In this document: piece by piece, positions 15,092-23,117 of the stretch | Layout of the letters: each line of letters opens with the position of its first letter | How positions within the stretch are numbered: position 1 is the first letter of the stretch | Source of the DNA: Mycobacterium malmoense | GTDB lineage: Bacteria; Actinomycetota; Actinomycetes; Mycobacteriales; Mycobacteriaceae | Assembly (NCBI RefSeq): GCF_019645855.1 | Contig: NZ_CP080999.1 | Coordinates: 3,348,001 to 3,412,000, forward strand | Reading direction: 5' to 3' | DNA: 64,000 bases | Program-made: the position numbers and the translations under genes | The notes under the pieces: generated by a model | The model's database searches: none | What the model was told of the DNA's origin: nothing | The model's input: the letters and a program-made list of their open reading frames with translations, nothing else

Positions 15092-15694
15092 TCAGCTGGC
15101 CGGGCCGATGACGCCGCATGCGATCCGTTCCATTGCGTTGTCGCTGTTTTCGGCGCCGTGGATCATCAATGCGGTCTTGTCGCCTGCCAGCAGCTCATCC
15201 CTGGTGAACGCATCGGTGGTGGTCACCAAATAGGCGGAGCCGTCCTGACGCACCTCGAGCGACGTCAGGTCGCCGCTTTCGGGCATCCCGGTATGCCCGG
15301 GCGCCTGGTAATGCCCACCGGCGGACAAGAAGTTGCCGGGCGGGCCACCGGTCGGGGCGACTGAGTTCGGTTCGCATTTGCCGATCGCGTGGACGTGCAT
15401 GCCGTGAAAACCGGGCGCCAGGATTCCGGCGGCAACCGTCTTCACGGTGACGGTGGCGTAGCCGTTGGTGAAATCGAAGGTGGCCGTGGCCACTTGCCGG
15501 CCGTCGGCCGTATGCAACTGCGCCGTGAGCGATTCGCCGGCGGCCGGCGGGCTGGTGGTCGCCGACGCTGAACCGCTCTTGACCGGGGGCGTGGTGCCCG
15601 GCTGACTGCTCGGATGCTGAGGCGAACTGCATGCGCTCGCGGCCACGACAGGAAGCGAGAGCAGGACAGCGGCAACGGCGGTGAGTTTGGTCAT
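15092..15694 (-). CDS. Cu superoxide dismutase-like lipoprotein with shortened C-terminal loop
   Basis: A 200-residue exported lipoprotein whose lipobox Cys is C22 in AASACSS, followed by a Pro/Ser/Thr linker. The body is SodC-like: FHGMHVHAIGKC supplies two copper His, GGHYQAPGHTG another His, and ALMIHG the last. ERIACGVIG holds the disulfide partner Cys. It resembles M. tuberculosis SodC, even through the SSPQH...PGTTP linker. The loop after the last copper His is about 25 residues shorter, and the HAGD-type zinc ligand is ESGD, as in copper-only mycobacterial enzymes. It is probably periplasmic or surface superoxide defence. The active-site loop change makes activity uncertain. Confidence 0.88.
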   Translation of the reverse strand: MTKLTAVAAVLLSLPVVAASACSSPQHPSSQPGTTPPVKSGSASATTSPPAAGESLTAQLHTADGRQVATATFDFTNGYATVTVKTVAAGILAPGFHGMHVHAIGKCEPNSVAPTGGPPGNFLSAGGHYQAPGHTGMPESGDLTSLEVRQDGSAYLVTTTDAFTRDELLAGDKTALMIHGAENSDNAMERIACGVIGPAS

Positions 15695-15709
15695 TCCGGG
15701 AGCCTAACG

Positions 15710-16999
15710 CTAGTCGGTCGCCTGACGGGCATCGATGCGCTCGAGCCGTCCTTCGGTATAGGAAGCGATCTGGTCGACGATGACCCGTAGCCGGGCGCGG
15801 TCGTCGGCCGCGGTGGTGAACGCCGCCGCAAAGACCGGATCGAGCGTTCGCGGCGCCCCCGCGTAAAGCCAGTGCGCCACCCGGTGGATCCGTTCGCGCT
15901 GCCGGGCTTGGGTTTCCAGATGCCGCGGGTCGGACATGATGAACTGCAACGCCAGGATTTTCAGCAAGGCGACCTCGGCGCGCACCAGATCGGGCACCTG
16001 CAGGTCGGCCCGGTAGCGCACCAGCGGGCCGGGGCCGGCGACCGCCCGGGTGGTCGAGATGGCGGCGGAGGCGAACCTGCCCACCAATTCACTGGTCAGT
16101 CGCTTGAGCGCGACCGACGCTGCCAGCGTGGCGTCATATTTGCCGACGGCGGCGACCACCGGCAGGCCCGACAGGCGTCGCGCGGCCGCCGTCAAGTCGT
16201 CGGCGCTCACCCGGGAGAACTCGCTCTCCCCCAGCTTGGCCAGCGCGGCCGCCTCGTCCTCGTCGGCGAGCACCCGCAGGTCGATGCGCTGGGAGACCAC
16301 GCCGTCCTCGACGTCGTGGACCGAATATGCGACATCGTCGGCCCAGTCCATCACCTGGGCTTCCAGGCATGTCCGATTGGCCGGCGCTCCCTGCCGAACC
16401 CAGGCCGCGGGCTCGCGGTCCTCGTCGTAGAAGCCGAACTTGCGTCTCCCGTTTCCACGCCCGTCACCGCGGGTCCACGGATATTTGGTGACGGAGTCCA
16501 GGGACGCGCGGGTCAGGTTCAGCCCCGCGCTGTTGCCTTGTGCATCAAGGACTTTGGGCTCAAGGCTGGTCAGGATCCGGAAATTCTGGGCATTACCCTC
16601 GAAGCCGCCCTGCGCGGCGGCGAACTCGTCGAGCGCGCGTTCGCCGTTGTGCCCGTAGGGCGGGTGCCCGATGTCGTGGGCCAGGCCGGCCAGCTCCACG
16701 AGGTCGAGGTCGCAGCCCAGCCCGACCGCCATTCCGCGCCCGATCTGGGCCACTTCCAGCGAGTGCGTCAACCGGGTGCGCGGAGTGTCACCCTCCCGCG
16801 GCCCGACGACCTGCGTCTTGTCGGCGAGCCGGCGCAGTGCCGCGCTGTGCAGTACCCGGGCCCGGTCCCGGGCGAAGTCGGTGCGGTGCTGAGCTTCTGT
16901 GCCCGGCAGACCGGCAGTCTTCGGCGCTTCGCGTACCCGCCGCTGGCGGTCGAAGTCGTCGTAGGGGTCGTGCTGATCCGTGTTCGCCTCCTTGGTCAC
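15710..16999 (-). CDS. dgt: Deoxyguanosinetriphosphate triphosphohydrolase-like protein
   Basis: An HD-domain dNTPase of 429 residues that hydrolyses dNTP to nucleoside and triphosphate. The HD metal motif is split as TRLTHSLEVAQIGR and LAGLAHDIGHPPYGHNGE, the typical H...HD pattern, with a further Asp in DWADDVAYSVHDVEDG. The start is GTG at 16999 (VTKEANTDQHDPYDDFDRQR). It lies upstream of sodC-like and dnaG on the same strand, matching Rv2344c beside dnaG in M. tuberculosis, and may form one unit with dnaG. Confidence 0.96.
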   Translation of the reverse strand: MTKEANTDQHDPYDDFDRQRRVREAPKTAGLPGTEAQHRTDFARDRARVLHSAALRRLADKTQVVGPREGDTPRTRLTHSLEVAQIGRGMAVGLGCDLDLVELAGLAHDIGHPPYGHNGERALDEFAAAQGGFEGNAQNFRILTSLEPKVLDAQGNSAGLNLTRASLDSVTKYPWTRGDGRGNGRRKFGFYDEDREPAAWVRQGAPANRTCLEAQVMDWADDVAYSVHDVEDGVVSQRIDLRVLADEDEAAALAKLGESEFSRVSADDLTAAARRLSGLPVVAAVGKYDATLAASVALKRLTSELVGRFASAAISTTRAVAGPGPLVRYRADLQVPDLVRAEVALLKILALQFIMSDPRHLETQARQRERIHRVAHWLYAGAPRTLDPVFAAAFTTAADDRARLRVIVDQIASYTEGRLERIDARQATD

Positions 17000-17134
17000 C
17001 GCAGCACAGTCTGCCAGGCAACGGCGCCCACTCCCCAGCTGCTCGGTCGGGCGCCCGCGGCGTAAACCGACGACGCCCGAGGAGAAGGACGGTGCCGGAC
17101 GATCAACGGACGTGCTTGCGCTTTAAATTGACGT

Positions 17135-19177
17135 ATGCGCACCACTCGTCTGCTTGGCGTGATCCTGACGATCCTGGCGGGTCTGGGCTGGGGGCTGCTG
17201 CTGGCACCGCCGGCCGGCGCGCAACCACCGTTCCGGCTGGCGGATTACGTCACCGACGACGCGGGCGTGCTGTCGAACACCGGTCGCGCCGCGGTCACGT
17301 CGGCCGTCGACGAGCTGTACGCCGATCGCCACATCCGGCTGTGGGTGGTCTACGTCGACGACTTCTCCGGGCAGGGCGCACAGGACTGGGCGAGGCGCAC
17401 CATAAGCACCAGCGACCTAGGCGACCACGACGCGCTGCTGGCCGTGGCCACCACCGGCCGCGCGTACGCCTTCCTGGTGCCGTCCGCCATCAAGAGCGTC
17501 ACCGCGAGTCGGGTCGAGGAGCTGCGGCGCAACAAGATCGAACCCGCGCTGCACGACGGGGACTGGAGCGGTGCCGCGGTTGCGGCGGCCACCGGGCTCG
17601 ACAGATCGCCCCGCTCGTCGGGTCGAGTGGTGCTGCTCGCCGCGCTGGGCGTCATCGTCGTCGCCGTCGTGGTCCTGCTGGTTGTGCAGCGCTATCGCCG
17701 CCGGCGACGGCGTGCCGCCGCGTTGGCCGCGGCCCGGCGCGTCGACCCCACCGACGCGGATGCGCTGGCCGCCGTGCCGCTGGAGGCTCTCGACGGCCTG
17801 TCACGCTCGATGGTGGTGGAGGTCGACAACGCGGTGCGCACCAGTTCCAACGAGCTCACGCTGGCAATCGACGAGTTCGGCGAAGAGCGCACCCAACCCT
17901 TTATCCAGGCGGTGAACAGCGCCAAAGCGGCTCTGTCCCAAGCGTTTACCGCGCGTCATCAGCTTGACGACAGCACATCCGAGACGCCGGCGCTGGGGGC
18001 ACGCCCTCACAACTGGGAGGTACCCCCACCCGCTGACGGCGGACGCCGGGAGCTGCTGACGCGGGTGATCGTGTCGGCGGCGCGCGCCGACCGCGAACTC
18101 GCTTCCCAGACCGAGGCATTCGAAAAGCTGCGCGAGCTGGTCATCAACGCCCCGTCGCGGTTGGACGCGCTGACCGAGCAGTATGTCGAGCTCACCACCC
18201 GCATCGCCCCGGCGGAACAGCGGCTGGCCGAGCTGCGCAACGAATTCGACGCCACGGCACTGACTTCGGTGTCCGGCAATATCGCGGGCGCCAACGAGAG
18301 GCTGGCGTTCGCCGACCGCAACATCGGCTCCGCCCGCGATCTGGTCGCCGCTCAGGGCGGCCAGCAGACCGCGTTGGTGGACGCGGTGCGCGCCGCCGAG
18401 TCGGCGCTCGGGCAAGCCCGTGCGCTGCTGGACGCCATCGACAACGCGGCCGGGGACATCAAGCACGCCGTCGCCGCGTTGCCGTCGGTCATCGACGACA
18501 TCCAGGCGGGCATCAAGCGCGCCGATGAGCAACTGCAAAGGGCGCCGGGCGCCGGCCATGCCGCCGAGCTGAGAGCGGCGCGCGACGCCGCGATCGGGGC
18601 CCTGGACTCCGCGCGCAGCACCGGCGGCGGCCCCACCGACCCGCTCGGCGCGTTTGCCCGGCTCACCAAGGCCGACGCCGACCTCGACCGGGTCCTGGCC
18701 GGCGTGGCCCAAGAGCAGGCGAACGCCGAGCGGCTCAACCGCTCGTTCGAGCAGGCGTTGTTCACCGCGGAGTCGCGGGTCCGCGGCGTCTCGGAGTACA
18801 TCGACGCCCGTCGGGGCGGCATCGGAGCCGAGGCCCGCACCCGCCTGGCCGAAGCCAAACGGCACCTGGAGGCCGCACAAGACAAGAGAGCGACCAACCT
18901 GACCGAGGCGATCGCCCACGCCAACACGGCCTCGACGCTGGCCGCCAACGCGCAGGCGCTGGCCAACGCCGACATGCAATCGGCTCAGCGCGCCTACGCC
19001 CGCCGCGGCGGCAGCGACACCGGCGCGATGATCGGCGGGATCATCCTCGGCGACCTCCTCAGTGGGGGCATGCGGGGCGGGTTTGGCGGCTGGAGCCCGA
19101 CGTCGTTCGGCGGCTCGTCGGGGTCATCGGGAGGCCCGTCCGACGGCGGCTTCATGGGTGGCGGCGGCCGATTCTGA
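17135..19177 (+). CDS. TPM-domain membrane protein with long coiled coil and Gly-rich tail (Rv2345-like)
   Basis: A 680-residue exported membrane protein. A signal peptide (about 1-30, ending APPAGAQ) precedes an extracytoplasmic TPM domain (about 36-150; FRLADYVTDDAGVLSNTGRA). A transmembrane helix (about 168-190; VVLLAALGVIVVAVVVLLVV) is followed by an Arg-rich stop-transfer stretch. A ~430-residue Ala/Glu/Arg-rich region with coiled-coil character comes next, then a Gly/Ser/Phe-rich tail ending GGFMGGGGRF. TPM domains occur in photosystem repair and membrane quality-control proteins; the mycobacterial role is unknown. It is monocistronic, with a strong hairpin 28 bp after the stop. Confidence 0.9.
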   Translation: MRTTRLLGVILTILAGLGWGLLLAPPAGAQPPFRLADYVTDDAGVLSNTGRAAVTSAVDELYADRHIRLWVVYVDDFSGQGAQDWARRTISTSDLGDHDALLAVATTGRAYAFLVPSAIKSVTASRVEELRRNKIEPALHDGDWSGAAVAAATGLDRSPRSSGRVVLLAALGVIVVAVVVLLVVQRYRRRRRRAAALAAARRVDPTDADALAAVPLEALDGLSRSMVVEVDNAVRTSSNELTLAIDEFGEERTQPFIQAVNSAKAALSQAFTARHQLDDSTSETPALGARPHNWEVPPPADGGRRELLTRVIVSAARADRELASQTEAFEKLRELVINAPSRLDALTEQYVELTTRIAPAEQRLAELRNEFDATALTSVSGNIAGANERLAFADRNIGSARDLVAAQGGQQTALVDAVRAAESALGQARALLDAIDNAAGDIKHAVAALPSVIDDIQAGIKRADEQLQRAPGAGHAAELRAARDAAIGALDSARSTGGGPTDPLGAFARLTKADADLDRVLAGVAQEQANAERLNRSFEQALFTAESRVRGVSEYIDARRGGIGAEARTRLAEAKRHLEAAQDKRATNLTEAIAHANTASTLAANAQALANADMQSAQRAYARRGGSDTGAMIGGIILGDLLSGGMRGGFGGWSPTSFGGSSGSSGGPSDGGFMGGGGRF

Positions 19178-19205
19178 GCCGGCTTGACGGCATGTAGGCC
19201 TAAAA

Positions 19206-19245
19206 CACGACCACCCCCGGTAGCAGGTACCCGGGGGTGGTCGTG
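19206..19245. terminator. Bidirectional terminator between the TPM gene and esxO
   Basis: A perfect 15-bp GC-rich stem (CACGACCACCCCCGG with its complement) around a 10-nt loop lies between convergent genes ending at 19177 and 19307. It can serve both strands. Confidence 0.85.
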
Positions 19246-19306
19246 CGCTATTCGACGGGGCGGGCGGCGCACCGGATGCCGGCGCGCCGCCGCTGACCGA
19301 TCTTTT

Positions 19307-19591
19307 CTAGGCCCAGCTGGAGCCGACGGCGCTGTCGGTGCTGGCCATGTTGCTGCCGGCGGACTGCACCTTTTGCCCGTGGGCGTTGGCCTGCTCGTAG
19401 ATCACCTGAAAGTTGCGGCCCAACTGGGTGATGAACTCCTGGCAGGCCACCGACCCCGAGCCACCCCAAAAGTCCCCAGCGGCCAGCACATCACGAACGA
19501 TGGCCTGGTGCTCGGCCTCCAACGAAGCCGCCTGGGCACGAATGGTGGCGCCATGGGCGTCCACATCGCCGAACTGGTAATTGATTGTCAT
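19307..19591 (-). CDS. esxO: WXG100 ESX protein, Mtb9.9 family
   Basis: A 94-residue EsxI/L/N/O/V-type protein. It starts MTINYQFGDVDAHGATIRAQ and carries the W-x-G turn as DFWGGSG between two helices. It pairs with the upstream EsxP to form a secreted heterodimer of the type VII (ESX-5-linked) system. It is chosen from within a longer frame because AAGGAGA lies a short distance before the ATG at 19591 and because the protein has the family length. It lies downstream of esxP and PPE38, the same order as esxO-esxP-PPE38 in M. tuberculosis. The symbol is assigned by synteny. Confidence 0.93.
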   Translation of the reverse strand: MTINYQFGDVDAHGATIRAQAASLEAEHQAIVRDVLAAGDFWGGSGSVACQEFITQLGRNFQVIYEQANAHGQKVQSAGSNMASTDSAVGSSWA

Positions 19592-19653
19592 CGAACCCGA
19601 TCTCCTTAATTCGTAAAAGTTTTGTGTGGCAACGGCTTTCGCCGCACTTGAGG

Positions 19654-19950
19654 TTAGCTGCCGAGGATCTGCTGGGAGGCCTGCTCTTGCTGCTCGTAGT
19701 TGTTGGCGTCGCGGATCAACCCGTCGCGCACCCCATGCAACATGTTCACGATGTTGCGAAACGCCTGATTCATCTGACCCATGGTGTCGTACGAAGTCGC
19801 CTGGGCCTGCCCGCTCCAACCCGCGCCAGCGATGTTCATCGACGACGCCCACATCTTGCGAGCCTCGTCCTCCACCGTCTGAGCATGCACCTCAAAACGA
19901 CCCGCCATCGCCCGCATCTCGTGCGGATCGGTCATAAAACGTGTTGCCAT
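19654..19950 (-). CDS. esxP: WXG100 ESX protein, QILSS family
   Basis: A 98-residue EsxJ/K/M/P/W-type protein. It starts MATRFMTDPHEMRAMAGRFE, has the turn motif GAGWSG, and ends in the family signature ASQQILGS. The ATG follows AGAAAGG. It forms the heterodimer partner of the adjacent EsxO and is likely cotranscribed with it (63-bp gap). The symbol is assigned by synteny with the M. tuberculosis locus. Confidence 0.93.
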   Translation of the reverse strand: MATRFMTDPHEMRAMAGRFEVHAQTVEDEARKMWASSMNIAGAGWSGQAQATSYDTMGQMNQAFRNIVNMLHGVRDGLIRDANNYEQQEQASQQILGS

Positions 19951-20075
19951 GTTGCCTTTCTCCTTCTGGACTAATTACCTGGACTTGTCTACACAGATTG
20001 ACTGTCGTAACGGCCGGCCGTGGGGGCACCGGAGCCGCCGATCACGCGTGAAACACCTACAGTCTTTCCCCCTCT

Positions 20076-20396
20076 CTAACCGGCCGCCGGAGAATGCGGT
20101 ATCACGCTGCTCGTCCGCGGCATGTCGAAGCGAGGTTCGGCTTCGCCCTGCCACTCGCTCCATTCGGCCCACTCATCCATGCCCTCGGTGGCCGCCACCT
20201 CGGGGCTGACCCCGTCGGCCGCCTTGTCGCCGGCATCGGCGCCCTCTTCCGGCTCCGGCGCCCAGTGGTCATAGTCGTCGGGCGGAACGGCCACACCCCA
20301 CTTGAGCGGAACCGATAGGCCGCCGAGCATGCCCGACTCACCCCGAATCGCCGACACCGCATCGTCCGGCAGCGGCGAACTAAGAGGCAAAAGCAT
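20076..20396 (-). CDS. Conserved mycobacterial protein (Rv2348c-like)
   Basis: An acidic protein of about 106 residues of unknown function. MLLPLSSPLPDDAVSAIRGE and the C-terminal SSVIPHSPAAG match what I remember of M. tuberculosis Rv2348c, which sits at the same place beside esxP. No signal peptide or membrane segment is visible. The Trp/Glu/Asp-rich centre (MDEWAEWSEWQGEAEPRF) suggests a disordered, secreted-antigen-like protein; export with the ESX locus is inferred. The start at 20396 is chosen for similarity and a G-rich site upstream; the longer frame to 20537 lacks support. Confidence 0.75.
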   Translation of the reverse strand: MLLPLSSPLPDDAVSAIRGESGMLGGLSVPLKWGVAVPPDDYDHWAPEPEEGADAGDKAADGVSPEVAATEGMDEWAEWSEWQGEAEPRFDMPRTSSVIPHSPAAG

Positions 20397-21005
20397 GCTG
20401 CCCCCTTCCACAGCCGATCTCCACACACTCCGACTCGGTGGTGAATCAATCACCACCAAGCACTCCGCATCGTAAGTCAATCCTGAGGACAATATCCGGG
20501 ATTTACCGATTTCGCTTGCCGTAGGGCCCGCGGGCAACCACGGGCGGAACCGATGAGGGATCCTGGCTAGCGCGGTGCGCCCTACGTGGCCGCGACCACG
20601 CGGTTGACCTGCGCCTTGAGGTGCGCCCGTACAGCGTTTCGATGCGAGCGTAAGCCTTTTCGGTCGCCGGACCGGCCATGCACGTCAAAGCCCCGGCGCC
20701 GGTAGCGGCCAACTCGGCGAAAATTCGCGACGGGACATTCCGTCGACGAGTCGCCGGTCGCCGCGCCCTTCCGTGAAGTCCCGTTTTCGGGTCGCGGCGT
20801 ATTCCGGCGGCGATCAGCCGGTGCTCATTTTCTTTATCGTGATCCGGGGTTTGCTCGAGCAATTCGGCCGGTCCAAGTTCTTTTGTGCACTCGTTGGGCC
20901 GCGGCGTCGTTTTCTTCGAATCCCAGTGAATTCATTTCGGTCGTCGCCGTGCGCCGGCGAGCGGCCGCATGCCGCCTGCGGCCTTGATCGCGCCGCCGCC
21001 CCGAC
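20397..21005. other. About 600 bp between the Rv2348c-like gene and PPE38 without an intact gene
   Basis: In M. tuberculosis this position holds plcA-plcB-plcC. Here only a short stretch resembling a phospholipase C signal peptide remains (separate entry); the rest shows no coding signal I trust. Confidence 0.5.
20647..20739 (-). pseudogene. Remnant of a phospholipase C (plc) Tat signal region
   Basis: The minus-strand translation gives PSRIFAELAATGAGALTCMA then GPATEKAYA. This resembles the twin-arginine leader and start of mycobacterial PlcA/B/C (SRREFL...GAGA...AAP.IEKAYG). The double Arg is lost (SRIF), no catalytic domain follows, and the frame breaks down within about 40 residues. The location matches the plc cluster of M. 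tuberculosis, between PPE38 and Rv2348c. The remnant is short, so chance resemblance cannot be excluded. Confidence 0.45.
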
Positions 21006-22199
21006 CTATCCGACCCCGGTGCGCGGCACCACGCTGGGCCGCGACTGCACGACGTGGTTGGGGCTGGCCCCGCCGCGGCCCAACATCCCGCCGGGCATCC
21101 CAGCGCCGGCTCCCATGCCACCCATCGGCATCGGCATCATCGGCATGCCGCCCGTCGGCGCCCCGGCCGCCGGGGCGGCGCCGACCATCTCTCCTCCGAC
21201 CCCCGACATCGCCCCACTTACCATCCGAGCCGGGGCCGACCCCTGCCAGGTCTGCGGCACGGACATCGCACCGACCAACCGCGCCTTACCCAAGCCCGCC
21301 GACGCGCCCAGGGCCCCCAGCCCGCCGGCGCCGCCCAGCGGATTCGTGGGCACAGCGTTGCCAACGAACTTCGGAGCGTCGGCGGCCAAATTCGTGGCGC
21401 TGGCCAGGGCCGGATGTGCACTCATGCCGGCCTGGGCCGCCATCATGATCGGCGACATCATCATGCTCGCGGGATACATGCCGATCTGGGCCACCGACGT
21501 CAGTGACGACAGTGGCACCACCGACGCCAGCGACGACACCTGCGACACCGCAGGCGTAACCGCCGCCACCACCGGAGCGGCCAATGCAGCCCCTGCCGTC
21601 GACGCCAGGCTGGCAGCCTCCGACGTCACACTGGACAGCGGCGTCGTCAGCAGCCCCGTCAAGCCTGCCAGGCTCACCGGCGGCAAACTAAACGCCGGCA
21701 ATGCCGACGCCACCGATGTCGCCCCGGCCTGATAACCCAGCATCGCGGCCACGTCTTGGGCCCACATCTCCATGTACTCGAACTCGGTAGCCGCGATCGC
21801 CGGCGTGTTCTGACCCAAAATGTTCGTCGCGATCAACGCCAACAGCTGCACACGATTCGCCGCCACCGCCGGAGTAGGCACCGTCGCCGTCAGGGCCGAC
21901 TCGAACGCCGTTGCCGCTGCCCGGGCCTGAGACGCCGCAGTCTCGGCCTGCGCCGCGGCCGTGCTCAGCCACCCCACGTACGGTGTCGCCGCCGCCGCCA
22001 TGGCCGCCGACGACGGGCCCGCCCACGGCCCATTGACCAACCCGGTGACCACGGAGTTAAAAGACGACGCGGCAGCCGACAAGTCTGACGCCAGCCCGTC
22101 CCACGCCGATGCGGCCACGAACAGCGGCCCCGAACCCGCGCCGGCGAACATCAACGCCGAGTTGATCTCGGGAGGAAAGAACGTAAAAGCAGGAACCAT
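21006..22199 (-). CDS. PPE38: PPE-SVP family protein, PPE38 orthologue
   Basis: A 397-residue PPE protein. The N-terminus MVPAFTFFPPEINSALMFAG has the PPE motif at the same register as M. tuberculosis PPE38. NILGQNTPAIAATEFEYMEM is the conserved core, and GKARLVGAMSVPQTW is the SVP signature. The Gly/Met/Pro-rich tail ends RPSVVPRTGVG. The ATG at 22199 gives the matching N-terminus. PPE38 is known to be needed for ESX-5 secretion of PE_PGRS and PPE-MPTR proteins. Its position upstream of esxP/esxO on the same strand preserves the locus, although ~1 kb and a plc remnant now separate them. Confidence 0.92.
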   Translation of the reverse strand: MVPAFTFFPPEINSALMFAGAGSGPLFVAASAWDGLASDLSAAASSFNSVVTGLVNGPWAGPSSAAMAAAATPYVGWLSTAAAQAETAASQARAAATAFESALTATVPTPAVAANRVQLLALIATNILGQNTPAIAATEFEYMEMWAQDVAAMLGYQAGATSVASALPAFSLPPVSLAGLTGLLTTPLSSVTSEAASLASTAGAALAAPVVAAVTPAVSQVSSLASVVPLSSLTSVAQIGMYPASMMMSPIMMAAQAGMSAHPALASATNLAADAPKFVGNAVPTNPLGGAGGLGALGASAGLGKARLVGAMSVPQTWQGSAPARMVSGAMSGVGGEMVGAAPAAGAPTGGMPMMPMPMGGMGAGAGMPGGMLGRGGASPNHVVQSRPSVVPRTGVG

Positions 22200-22202
22200 C
22201 AC

Positions 22203-22689
22203 AACCCCAACACATCCAGCCGCGTCAACGGCTCCGACAAGCGCTCAACCCAACACCGACCTGTGGCGGCTAGCCACCTGCTTACCGCCACGGCTGGATC
22301 GTAAGGCAATCGCGGCCCGAAAATCGGTACTTTCGTTAAATGATTTCCCAGAATCGGGCAGCGACGGGTGGGACACGATCACCTGACTCGGTTTACCGGA
22401 CAAGTGTCCAGACGACCTAGCCGGGCAACGTTAAGAAGCTGTTAAAAATCTGGACATGCCATGTCAGCTTTCTTCGGAGCCGGGCCATGCCTGGGGTGAG
22501 CGATTTTTGGCTTGCCTAGTGACCTTACGGAAAGAGTAGCCGGCGGTGTCGCCCGCCGACGTTTTCCGAGGCGGGGCGGTGTCAAAATCACCCGCAATGC
22601 CCCGCAATGCATAGAACAAAGTTTTGGGAAGAAACCTGAAAGCGGATTGCCGAAGGCGAGCACGTCGGAGTGGCCGTTCCGGCAGCCCA
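22203..22689. other. Upstream region of PPE38 without a gene
   Basis: About 490 bp between the PPE38 start and the MPTR remnant. I see no open frame with mycobacterial codon use. It probably contains the PPE38 promoter. Confidence 0.45.
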
Positions 22690-23117
22690 GCGTCGTTGAC
22701 GGCCACGTTCTGACAACCCGAGTTGTCAATGGCCCGACTCACGGATCCCGAGTTGGCTGGGTTGACACGCGTGGCGCTGGGATCGGTGGATCCGCCGCTG
22801 TTGTTTGGCGTGTCGAAAATGCCAAATTGTCGGCGTCGGAGTTTGCGAAGCCGGTGTTGTTGCTGAACCTGTTCCGAAGGCGTTCCAAAGCCCGTATTGA
22901 CGATATGCGAGTTCACGAAGCCCGCGCCGCGGCTGCCGGAGTTATAGAAGCGATATCTTCCGCATCGGGGTTAAATGAATCGACGTCGCCGTTGCCCGAA
23001 TTCAGGCCGGCAAACCAAACCGATTGTCGTCGGTTAGCACAAATGTCGATATTGCCGTTTGCCGGAGTTATTGCTCGCCGGAATTCGCGCTACCGACGTT
23101 GTCTCCGTTGCCCAGGC
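22690..23117 (-). pseudogene. Decayed PPE-MPTR repeat remnant
   Basis: Read on the minus strand, short MPTR-like Asn-Gly repeats appear but shift frame repeatedly: GLGNGDNVGSANSGE, FAGLNSGNGDVDSFN, NSGSRGAGFVNSHIVNTGFG, NNTGFANSDADN, NPANSGS and DNSGC. This is the NxGxGNxG grammar of PPE-MPTR proteins. At least three frameshifts and internal stops break it. No PPE N-terminal domain remains, and the 5' side abuts the glyS stop codon. It is a clear pseudogene fragment next to PPE38, whose job is to help export this protein class. Confidence 0.6.

Noticed and set aside
20773..21732. A 319-codon plus-strand open frame opposite PPE38.
   Set aside because: Mirror frame of a high-GC gene with a clear PPE protein on the other strand. 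Its Pro/Ala/Thr-rich translation has no domain.
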